From: SVFI01 sp964519385
Lineage (GTDB): Bacteria > Bacillota > Clostridia > Lachnospirales > Lachnospiraceae
Reading direction: 5' to 3'
DNA length: 64,000 nucleotides
Assembly: GCA_964519385.1 (NCBI GenBank)
Contig: CAZFLR010000004.1
Span: 1-64,000, forward strand
The notes under the pieces were generated by a model that was not told where the DNA came from, searched no databases, and saw only the letters and a list, made by a program, of their open reading frames with translations. This document shows positions 49,766 through 57,100 of this stretch, piece after piece; the first letter of the stretch is position 1; the number at the start of each line of letters is the position of its first letter. A program made the translations under genes and the position numbers.

Positions 49766-49794
49766 ATGATAAAAACAAATCATCAATTTGTCAA
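49766..49794 (-). promoter_or_regulatory. Promoter of trpS
   Basis: Minus strand: TTGACA (49789-49794), 17-base spacer, TATCAT (49766-49771), about 39 bases before the ATG. Confidence 0.65.
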
Positions 49795-49817
49795 CTCTGA
49801 TGAAAAAGGCTGTTGTT

Positions 49818-50429
49818 TTAGCTGTCATAAAACAGTCTGTCCTTCTCCAGCACCTCCGCCGCTTCATCCGTCACCTTCACTATCGTGACCGCACAGTTTT
49901 TCGGAACACCGCCACGCCAGATATCATCCTTGTCCTCATAAAAGTGTGTCAAAAAACATCTTCCCGCCGCCCCATGCGTCGAAATTAAAATGTGCTTGTC
50001 TGCATATTCCGGATTTTCAAGAAGACTCTTATAAAAATCTCCCGTTCTTGTGCGCACCTCATCGAAGGTTTCGCCGCCCGGCGGACAAATGCATGCAAGC
50101 GGATTTTCATAAAAAAGCCTGCGAAAATCCGGTGGCAACACCTCACTGGTCAGAATACTCTCCCCCTCCCACTCGCCGAAGGAAATTTCCTGTATACGCT
50201 CATCCGTCAAAATCGGAATATCCCGTCCCTCCGTCAAAAGCTGTGCCGTCTGCACTGCTCTCTTCAAAGGACTTGAAATCACCATATCCATTTCAAATTC
50301 ACGCATGGCTTCCCCTGTCAGCTTTGCCAGCCGGATTCCTTCTCCGGCCAGAGGAATATCTGTCTGTCCCTGCAGCCTTTTTAGCTTATTCCACTCCGTC
50401 TCTCCATGACGGATAATATACAATACCAT
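49818..50429 (-). CDS. Histidine phosphatase (phosphoglycerate mutase-like)
   Basis: 203 residues. Phosphohistidine motif LYIIRHGETEWNKLKR at the N-terminus, second Arg in ISSPLKRAVQTAQLL, Glu in SFGEWEGES, and catalytic His in LISTHGAAGRCF. This is the cofactor-dependent-like histidine phosphatase superfamily; the substrate is unknown, and a cobalamin or sugar phosphatase role are both possible. Start ATG 50429 is used; the TTG at 50435 is less likely. Confidence 0.87.
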   Translation of the reverse strand: MVLYIIRHGETEWNKLKRLQGQTDIPLAGEGIRLAKLTGEAMREFEMDMVISSPLKRAVQTAQLLTEGRDIPILTDERIQEISFGEWEGESILTSEVLPPDFRRLFYENPLACICPPGGETFDEVRTRTGDFYKSLLENPEYADKHILISTHGAAGRCFLTHFYEDKDDIWRGGVPKNCAVTIVKVTDEAAEVLEKDRLFYDS

Positions 50430-50481
50430 GTTCAAAAACTCCCTTTTCTATCCATTGCCTCTATTGTAGTTTGCTCATCTG

Positions 50482-50535
50482 CAAAAAGCAAGAGCCTTCG
50501 TTTCGCAGAATTACTTCCGAAAAACAAAAGCTCTT
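50482..50535 (-). terminator. Terminator of pilT
   Basis: Long stem AAGAGC…TTTTTCG / CGAAACG…GCTCTT with a few unpaired bases, then GCTTTTTGC on the minus strand. It begins 27 bases after the pilT stop. Confidence 0.75.
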
Positions 50536-50561
50536 TCATCCCTCATAATCTCTTCTCTTAA

Positions 50562-51608
50562 TTAAACGTACTGCATAATCTCCTTCGGATTAGACGAATA
50601 CTGAATCGCTGTTTCTTTGGTAATCTTTCCGTGCATCACAAGCATCTTAAGGTCGTTGTTCAGCGTATGCATTCCGGATGCAAGGTTAGACTGCATCGTA
50701 CTCTCAAGCTGGTGCAGCTTATTCTCACGAATCAGGTTTCCGATTGCTTCATTATTTAAAAGAATCTCGGTTGCAACCACACGTCCCTCATCTCCGGCCA
50801 TCGGAAGAAGCTGCTGTGTAATAACACCCTTCAATACGCTCGCAAGCTGCATACGCATCTGGCTCTGTCCATGCGGAGGACATGCATCTACGATACGCTC
50901 AATTGTCTGCGGAGCACTCGTTGTATGTAATGTTGAAAGAACCAGATGACCCGTCTCGGCTGCGGTAACGGCTGCTGAAATCGTCTCGTAATCACGCATC
51001 TCACCTACAAGGATAATATCCGGGTCTTCACGAAGTGCCGAGCGGAGTGCTGTCTGGAAGCTGTCTACGTCACGGCCGATTTCTCTCTGGTGAATCATCG
51101 CTTTTCCGTGAGGATAGATATACTCTATCGGATCTTCAATCGTCAATACATGTTTCTTCTGTGTTTTATTGATATAGTCAATAATAGCAGCCAAAGTCGT
51201 TGTCTTACCACTACCTGTCGGTCCCGTAACAAGGATAAGACCTCTTGGTTCCTCTGCCAGTTTACGAACTGTGTCCGGAAGACCGAGATTGGCAAAATTT
51301 GGTGTTGTATTTTCGAGAAGACGAATACTTGCTGCAAGATTATTACGCTGATGGTATACATTGACACGCATACGCGCACCATCCGGTGTAATGCCGGAAA
51401 AGTCCAAATCCTTTCCCTCTAACACTCTCTTCTTCTGTTCCTCATTCAGGATAGAAAGAATCATATCCTCTATTTCCTGCGGAGCCTGAGCCGGCTCTAA
51501 CAGCTCAAGTTCACCAAAACGACGAACCGCTGTATGTGTTCCCACCGTAAGGTGAATATCAGAACAGGTATTTCTTCTCGCATAATCCATTAATTCTAAA
51601 AAAGTCAT
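50562..51608 (-). CDS. pilT: PilT-type twitching/retraction ATPase
   Basis: 348 residues. N-terminal PAS-like region (CSDIHLTVGTHTAVRRFGEL), Walker A VTGPTGSGKTTTLAA (about 127-141), Asp box TIEDPIEYIY, Walker B DPDIILVGEMRDYETI, His box TGHLVLSTLHTTSA, and the C-terminal AIRNLIRE-like AIGNLIRENKLHQLESTMQ (the PilT retraction motif). It powers pilus retraction. No other pilus genes are near; those must be elsewhere, or it has another role. RBS AAGGGGGTAGCCA. Confidence 0.93.
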   Translation of the reverse strand: MTFLELMDYARRNTCSDIHLTVGTHTAVRRFGELELLEPAQAPQEIEDMILSILNEEQKKRVLEGKDLDFSGITPDGARMRVNVYHQRNNLAASIRLLENTTPNFANLGLPDTVRKLAEEPRGLILVTGPTGSGKTTTLAAIIDYINKTQKKHVLTIEDPIEYIYPHGKAMIHQREIGRDVDSFQTALRSALREDPDIILVGEMRDYETISAAVTAAETGHLVLSTLHTTSAPQTIERIVDACPPHGQSQMRMQLASVLKGVITQQLLPMAGDEGRVVATEILLNNEAIGNLIRENKLHQLESTMQSNLASGMHTLNNDLKMLVMHGKITKETAIQYSSNPKEIMQYV

Positions 51609-51657
51609 TGGCTACCCCCTTATACATATGATATTTGTTACGATACACTACCCCTTT

Positions 51658-51686
51658 ATGTTACATCATCTGATGTTTTCGGTCAA
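51658..51686 (-). promoter_or_regulatory. Promoter of pilT
   Basis: Minus strand: TTGACC (51681-51686), 17-base spacer, TAACAT (51658-51663), about 50 bases before the ATG. Confidence 0.6.
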
Positions 51687-51699
51687 GAAAATCATCCTT

Positions 51700-52188
51700 C
51701 TATTTTTTCTGAAACCGGTTAAGAATACATATCCTCTCCGAGACGATATAGTTATCCCTGTCAATTACACCAAGTGCAGGCTTCATACAGACAACCGCTC
51801 CTTTAGAGCGTGGTGTTGATGCCTTATCAAGCAGCCCGAATACCTTTGTCAATTCTGTTCCCGTATTTGAGGTTTTCTTTATTTCAATTGGATTTAATAT
51901 TCCATCATGTTCCAATACAATATCGATTTCTTTTGCATCCTTGTCCTGATAATAATACATATATGGCTCCTTTCCACAGTTCAGGTATGTTTTCCTGATT
52001 TCTGCAACCACATAATTTTCTAAAATTGCACCATTCATAGCCCCGCTTTCTAACGTTTCAGCACTACTCCACTTTGTCAAATAGCATACCAATCCCGTAT
52101 CATAAAAATACAGTTTTGGAGTTTTCACAAGACGCTTGAGCAGATTGTTGGAATACGGATAAAGGTAAAAAATAATTCCGGGTCAGAC
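51700..52188 (-). pseudogene. C-terminal remnant of a DUF4143 AAA ATPase
   Basis: Homology starts at about 52188 (IIFYLYPYSNNLLKRLVKTP) and continues KLYFYDTGLVCYLTKW, then ILENYVVAEIRKTY, YYYQDKDAKEIDIVLEHDG, NPIEIKKTSN. This is the DUF4143 C-terminal domain of about 420-residue AAA proteins with an N-terminal ATPase half, which is missing. The frame is the same as the upstream Fic remnant but separated by TGA. Such ATPases are often carried by mobile or defence-linked loci. This copy is not functional as an ATPase. Confidence 0.82.
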
Positions 52189-52485
52189 TTCGCAGGAGTC
52201 TATCACACGATTAAAGCTCTCACAGATTTCTTCAATTGCATCCGGTGTTTCATGAGGTGCAAGCGGTGTAAATATAACTCTTTGCGTTCCATCTGCATGA
52301 TTCTCCGCAATTACATTTTGAGTATTTTTAAATCTTCCACCGATTGCCTTTTCAGAGTATTTATCCAAATCCCTATGCAACTGAAGAATATATGATGAAC
52401 GAATCGGAATATACTCATAACTTTCATGAATCGTATTAAGTTGCTGCATACGTGTTGATGTGGTTACAATTCTCTCGATTTTCAT
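52183..52485 (-). pseudogene. Fic-family protein remnant truncated before the catalytic motif
   Basis: 100 codons from ATG 52485. The stretch GRFKNTQNVIAENHADGTQR, then FTPLAPHETPDAIEEICESFNRVIDSCEV, is the segment of Fic/DOC-type proteins just before the core HPFxDGNGR motif. Translation ends at TGA right where the core should begin (DP…IHPFNDGNGR), and the DNA continues into a DUF4143 remnant. So AMPylation-type activity is absent. The N-terminus (MKIERIVTTSTRMQQLNTIH) may also be shortened. Confidence 0.8.
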
Positions 52486-52651
52486 ACCACTGTTTTAGGC
52501 GTATTTTAACTCATTTCCCCTAATATCGTGTCCTTTTTAGGCGATTATATGCAAAAAGCAGTGGTAAAAGTAGGCTTACTACTAACTAATTTATTATTTA
52601 ACACCTTATCTACCAGTTCGATGCAGGATGTGTTGGATTGTCGAGAATGTG

Positions 52652-52680
52652 TTGAATTTGGTGTTTTTATGTGGTAAACT
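52652..52680 (+). promoter_or_regulatory. Promoter of the cstA operon
   Basis: TTGAAT (52652-52657), 17-base spacer, TAAACT (52675-52680), about 50 bases before the first ATG. The bases 52486-52650 hold no gene I can support. Confidence 0.65.
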
Positions 52681-52737
52681 AGCTCATAGATGAAAAAGCT
52701 ATAAAGCTATGAATAAGTTATATGGGAGTTATTTGCA

Positions 52738-53106
52738 ATGTTTTGCCCACTGAAAAAAGCGATATCAGAACGCAACGTGTTGCGTACAGAATATAAAGCT
52801 GCGAAAGCGATTGGAGTGGTTCGTCTGGGACAGAGCATTTTCTTTTTCAGACAGGGACTAAGGGTGTATTACATCACATATGAGGACATAGTGAAATGCT
52901 TCAGAAGGGTGATGGTAATATCTGCCGGTGCTAACAATGGAAATATGAAACTGGAGACCTTGGTGATAGCGGATGGAGCGCGTGAATTGGCACAGATTCA
53001 GTTACCCGGAGCCGAAGCAGCGAAGAATTTATTAGAAGAATTGAGGATAAAGATGCCTCATGCGGATTTCGAGTGTCCCAATAAGGACGAGGAGGACAAT
53101 AAATAG
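52738..53106 (+). CDS. Hypothetical protein, first gene of the cstA operon
   Basis: 122 residues, no transmembrane helix. The middle (AIGVVRLGQSIFFFRQGLRVYYITYEDIVKCFRRVMVIS) and later LETLVIADGARELAQIQLPG, with a helix NLLEELRIKMPHADF, read like a small PH-type beta-barrel with a C-terminal helix. Two Cys near the ends (MFCPL, FECPN) could be linked. The acidic tail NKDEEDNK is followed at two bases by the next gene. Family not recognised; a cytoplasmic accessory of the transporter is possible. Confidence 0.7.
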   Translation: MFCPLKKAISERNVLRTEYKAAKAIGVVRLGQSIFFFRQGLRVYYITYEDIVKCFRRVMVISAGANNGNMKLETLVIADGARELAQIQLPGAEAAKNLLEELRIKMPHADFECPNKDEEDNK

Positions 53107-53108
53107 TT

Positions 53109-53600
53109 ATGACATTACAGGAAGCATTAGACAAGTTACTTCCGTCTTTTCAGAGATATTACAATATTAATAAGGAAGATGTAGAATCTCCTTTTGCAGC
53201 AGAAGCAGTTTTTCAATCACATAATGAACAGTATTTTTTGATTAAGAGTGCCAGAATTTCTGAAGCAAATTCTAACGAGTTTATCTACTTTTACACAGCG
53301 GATTCTTTAAATGCAGAGAAATTACAGGAATTGGATACTTGTGCATGGAAGCGTGGAACCGGAAATGTACAGCCCAATTATTATCACCGCAACACGGACG
53401 TTGCCTTGGTTATTATTGCGAATCGGATTGAAGAAGACGCATTTAATATGATTCGCAAGCTGAAACATTCCAAGAGTTATCAGTTTGGCCTTCAGGGCTA
53501 CAGCAACTATCGTTTGATTGCATTAGAGCTTTCCACAGGACGAGTGTCCCACAACCGCCAGGGACAGAGTCTGAAGAAGCTCGTTAGCAATATAATTTAA
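53109..53600 (+). CDS. Hypothetical protein, second gene of the cstA operon
   Basis: 163 residues, soluble. Readable features are EALDKLLPSFQRYYNINKED at the start, a beta-rich centre (EAVFQSHNEQYFLIKSARIS, then FIYFYTADSLNAEKLQELDT), WKRGTGNVQPNYYHRNTDVALVIIANRI, and a C-terminus RLIALELSTGRVSHNRQGQSL with basic residues. No domain recognised. GGAGG lies 10-12 bases upstream, in the previous gene's end. Twenty-one bases before cstA, so the three probably act together. Confidence 0.7.
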   Translation: MTLQEALDKLLPSFQRYYNINKEDVESPFAAEAVFQSHNEQYFLIKSARISEANSNEFIYFYTADSLNAEKLQELDTCAWKRGTGNVQPNYYHRNTDVALVIIANRIEEDAFNMIRKLKHSKSYQFGLQGYSNYRLIALELSTGRVSHNRQGQSLKKLVSNII

Positions 53601-53621
53601 TTATGAGAAGAGGAGAAGAAT

Positions 53622-55322
53622 ATGACAGCTTTACTTATTATTCTTGCAGCAATCGTTTTGTTAGTAATCGGCTATATTACATATGGTTCCTGGCTGGCAA
53701 AACAGTGGGGTATTGACCCTGGTAAAAAGACTCCGGCGCATGAAATGGAAGATGGTGTAGACTATGTAGCAGCTCCTGCAGCAGTACTTATGGGACATCA
53801 TTTCTCATCCATCGCCGGAGCAGGTCCTATCAACGGACCTATTCAGGCAGCCGTTTTCGGTTGGGTTCCTGTATTCCTCTGGTGTATCATCGGTGGTATT
53901 TTCTTTGGCGGTCTTCAGGACTTTGGTTCACTTTTCGCATCCATTCGTCATGAAGGAAAATCTGTTGGTGAGATTATCCAGTCTTCTATGGGAAAAAGAG
54001 CAAAGAAACTTTTCATTATTTTTGCTTTACTTGTGTTGATTTTGGTTATCGCATCCTTCGTAAACGTAGTAGCAGGTACTTTTATGACTGCTGCTGACGC
54101 AGGACAGTTTGGATTTGTTGCTAATCCTACCGGTAATCAGACAACCGCTATGATTTCACTGTTATTCATTGTTCTTGCAGTTATTTATGGTTATGTTACC
54201 AATAAGATGGGCGTTAAGACTCTTCCTGCTACCATTGCAGGTATTATCGGTATCGTAATCATTACGGTAATCGGTCTGAACTTCGGTTTTGCCATGAGCC
54301 GTACTGCATGGATTATCTTTATTGGTGCTTACATCAGTATTGCTTCACTGGTTCCGGTATGGATTCTGTTACAGCCTCGTGATTATCTGTCCAGCTTCTT
54401 GCTTTATGCTATGATTGCTCTGGCAGTTATCGGTATCGTGGTTTGTGCACTCACCGGTAATGCGACCTTTACCATTCCTGCATTTACAGGATGGAAAACC
54501 TCAGTTGGTACGCTGTTCCCTGCACTGTTTATTACTGTTGCATGTGGTGCATGTTCCGGTTTCCACAGCTTAATTTCTACCGGTACTACTTCCAAACAGT
54601 TGGATAATGAAAAGAATGCGAAGTTTATCGGTTACGGTTCCATGTTAATCGAATCTGCACTGGGCATTATCTCTCTGATTGCAGTTGGTATGATCTGGGA
54701 TAAGTATTCCGAAGGCGGTTTAACTCCTCCGGCAGCATTTGCTTCCGGTATCGCTACTATGTTCGCTACTGAGACCTCCGTTGTTTACGGAACTATTTAC
54801 GCACTGCTCACATTAGCAGTTTCCGTATTTGCACTTACCTCTCTGGATACAGGTACCCGTCTTAGCCGTTTTATGTTCTCTGAACTCTTCTTAAAAGAAG
54901 GCGAAGAGAGCTGGAAGGATGCCAAGGGTGTTCGCAAGGTGCTTGCTAACCCTATCTTTTCTACTCTTGTTATGGTAGTCATCGGATGTATCCTTGGCGG
55001 TCTGAGCCTGTCTCAGATTTGGGGGCTGTTTGGTGCTGCAAACCAGTTACTGGCAGGTATCGCTCTGATGGCAGTGGCTGCATGGCTTGGTGAAGTAGGT
55101 AAGAACAATAAGATGTTCTTTATTCCTATGATTTTCATGCTTGCTGCAACTCTTACCAGCTTAGTTATCACTGTAATCAATAAGATTTCCCTGATTGGTG
55201 CAGGCGGAGCAGCCTGGGGAGACTGGTTCCAGTTAATTTTCGCAGCCGCAATGGCTATTCTTGCAATTGTTCTTGTTGTTGAGGGTATTCAGACCTTTAA
55301 GAAACAGAGCAAGAAAAACTAA
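53622..55322 (+). CDS. cstA: Carbon starvation protein CstA family transporter
   Basis: 566 residues, about 15 transmembrane helices. Family hallmarks are DGVDYVAAPAAVLMGHHFSSIAGAGPINGP near the N-terminus, the GGxxFGGLQDFGSLFASIRHEGKSVGEI loop, and CGACSGFHSLISTGTTSKQLDNE in the middle. E. coli CstA (about 700) transports peptides or pyruvate; this is the shorter clostridial form without the extra C-terminal part. The substrate is not decidable here. Codon choice (GGT, GCT, CGT-rich) looks like a highly expressed gene and differs from neighbours. Confidence 0.92.
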   Translation: MTALLIILAAIVLLVIGYITYGSWLAKQWGIDPGKKTPAHEMEDGVDYVAAPAAVLMGHHFSSIAGAGPINGPIQAAVFGWVPVFLWCIIGGIFFGGLQDFGSLFASIRHEGKSVGEIIQSSMGKRAKKLFIIFALLVLILVIASFVNVVAGTFMTAADAGQFGFVANPTGNQTTAMISLLFIVLAVIYGYVTNKMGVKTLPATIAGIIGIVIITVIGLNFGFAMSRTAWIIFIGAYISIASLVPVWILLQPRDYLSSFLLYAMIALAVIGIVVCALTGNATFTIPAFTGWKTSVGTLFPALFITVACGACSGFHSLISTGTTSKQLDNEKNAKFIGYGSMLIESALGIISLIAVGMIWDKYSEGGLTPPAAFASGIATMFATETSVVYGTIYALLTLAVSVFALTSLDTGTRLSRFMFSELFLKEGEESWKDAKGVRKVLANPIFSTLVMVVIGCILGGLSLSQIWGLFGAANQLLAGIALMAVAAWLGEVGKNNKMFFIPMIFMLAATLTSLVITVINKISLIGAGGAAWGDWFQLIFAAAMAILAIVLVVEGIQTFKKQSKKN

Positions 55323-55351
55323 TTTTTGATTAGTACATTTTACCAATGAAG

Positions 55352-55389
55352 AAAACGACTATCTTTCGTATGGAAGGATAGTCGTTTTT
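55352..55389 (+). terminator. Terminator of the cstA operon
   Basis: Stem AAACGACTATC / GATAGTCGTTT with a 12-base loop containing further pairing, then TTTTTG. It begins 30 bases after the cstA stop. Confidence 0.9.
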
Positions 55390-55471
55390 GTTCAGGGTAC
55401 TTCACGTTCCCACTCTTACTCATTTCGTGTCTCTCTTTCTCTGTCTTTATTACATAATTTTCCAATCACCA

Positions 55472-55711
55472 TTACGACTGTTTTAACAACTGTATTATCT
55501 TATCGTAATTTTCCGGTTGATGCGGAAAACTGCATTCCGTACAGACTTTTATCCTGCGGCCTTCCTTCCGGGTATATCGGGGATTTCCCGGACAGTTTTC
55601 CCTCGTATACAGAGGGCAGTAACAGAACAGACAGTTCAATTCCTCCGTACCCTTATGACACGGGAAATATTTGCAGTCTCTGTTTTCAAAAAAACGATGT
55701 GAATTTTCCAT
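55472..55711 (-). CDS. Cysteine-rich small protein (PF04071-like), end of the cobalamin operon
   Basis: 79 residues with nine cysteines: FENRDCKYFPCHKG, NCLFCYCPLYTRENCPGNP, VCTECSFPH. The spacing matches the small Cys-rich domain family that is often encoded with corrinoid genes. It probably binds metal (zinc, or iron-sulfur) and its role, perhaps in metal handling for cobalamin synthesis, is unproven. ATG directly follows the cbiA stop (TAAATG), with AAGGAGG upstream. Confidence 0.85.
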   Translation of the reverse strand: MENSHRFFENRDCKYFPCHKGTEELNCLFCYCPLYTRENCPGNPRYTRKEGRRIKVCTECSFPHQPENYDKIIQLLKQS

Positions 55712-57100
55712 TTAAACTGCCTCCTTCTCCCTTTTATACCACGCAGCTTTCTTTACAAAGGCTTCTGCAAAGGAAGGGTTTGACGGATAATAGAGATGAG
55801 GAAATCCCATCCAGTACGTCTCTCCCTCAATCACGCAGGAATATTCTCTCCCGGCAAACGGTTTTGCCGCGATACAGCTCTCTCCGTTGTCGGTACTGTC
55901 AAAATAGTGAAATTCATGCCCTTTTATGATTTCCCCCCTTGGCAAAAATATCGGTTTCTTTTCCCGCAGTTCAATGTAACCGAAGCGCACTGTTTTTCCA
56001 CGGTAGTCACAGACTCCCTCAAGAACTCCTGCCATCTTATGACTTATCCCTTCCTGATCCGTGATTTTATCATGCAGATACATGAATCCTCCACACTCTG
56101 CCACAATCGGCATTTTTTGGTCAAATGCCTGCTTTACAGACCGGCGCATAGGAAGATTACTGCTGAGTCTGTCTGCATACAATTCCGGATAGCCTCCGCC
56201 AAGCAGGAGCGCGTCACAATTCCCCGGAATCGTCTCGTCATGAAGAGGTGAAAAATATTTGATTTCTGCTCCATTCTCCCTGAGCATCTGAAGATTTGCT
56301 TCATAGTAAAAACAGAAGGCTTCATCTCTTGCGACCGCAATTACGGGTCTTTCCTCCTCCGGCAAAGCAATCTTTTCCCTGTGCCCGGTCCTCTCCGGAA
56401 GTTTCAAATTTTCTGCCTGCTGTGCAGTCTGCTCTATGAGTTTCACATCTACCGTCTTTTCCAGTTCTTTTGCAAGCATCTGCAGTGATTCCTGCATATC
56501 CGGCAGTTCGTCCGGCATGACAAGTCCGAGATGTCTGCTTTGTATCTGCATTCCCTTCCGCTCCGGGAAATATCCGATTACAGGAGCACCCAGCTCCTCC
56601 TCAATCAGAGGCTTTATTCTGTCATAATATGCTTTTGAAGTTCTGTTTAATAAAATTCCGCGGATAAGCCCTTCTTTGTCATATGCAAGAAAGCCTGCAA
56701 TCTCTGCTATGACGGAGCGTCCCATCCCTTTTGCATCTATCACCAGTATAATCGGTGTCCCGGTTATTTTTGCAAGGTGATAGGATGAGCCTTCCTCCCT
56801 GATTCCGGCAAGACCATCAAACAGTCCCATCACTCCCTCCATGACTACGAAGCTGTCAGATCCGGTGTTTTTCAGAAGCAATTCCACAGTTTCTTCTTCC
56901 TGTGTAAAAAAAGTATCCAGATTTGCAGAAGGAACACCTATGACCTTTTTATGAAACATGGGGTCGATATAATCCGGTCCGCATTTGTACGCAACCACTT
57001 CTTTACCTCTGTTTTTCAGAAGACTTAGAAGGGCGCAGGTAATTGTTGTTTTTCCGCTTCCGCTTTTTGGTGCAGCAATCATGATTCGATTCATTTTCAT
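55712..57100 (-). CDS. cbiA: Cobyrinate a,c-diamide synthase CbiA
   Basis: 462 residues. P-loop IAAPKSGSGKTTITCALL, cobyrinic-acid loop YKCGPDYIDPMFH, VMEGVMGLFDG, and a C-terminal glutamine amidotransferase domain with nucleophile Cys in MPIVAECGGFMYL (about 335) and GHEFHYFD. It amidates carboxylates a and c with glutamine and ATP. Start ATG 57100 overlaps the previous stop by four bases, with GAGAGGTGAAAA before it. Confidence 0.95.
   Translation of the reverse strand: MKMNRIMIAAPKSGSGKTTITCALLSLLKNRGKEVVAYKCGPDYIDPMFHKKVIGVPSANLDTFFTQEEETVELLLKNTGSDSFVVMEGVMGLFDGLAGIREEGSSYHLAKITGTPIILVIDAKGMGRSVIAEIAGFLAYDKEGLIRGILLNRTSKAYYDRIKPLIEEELGAPVIGYFPERKGMQIQSRHLGLVMPDELPDMQESLQMLAKELEKTVDVKLIEQTAQQAENLKLPERTGHREKIALPEEERPVIAVARDEAFCFYYEANLQMLRENGAEIKYFSPLHDETIPGNCDALLLGGGYPELYADRLSSNLPMRRSVKQAFDQKMPIVAECGGFMYLHDKITDQEGISHKMAGVLEGVCDYRGKTVRFGYIELREKKPIFLPRGEIIKGHEFHYFDSTDNGESCIAAKPFAGREYSCVIEGETYWMGFPHLYYPSNPSFAEAFVKKAAWYKREKEAV

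Noticed and set aside
49728..49817. T-box for trpS
   Set aside because: No T-box core or terminator; a plain promoter is close to the start.
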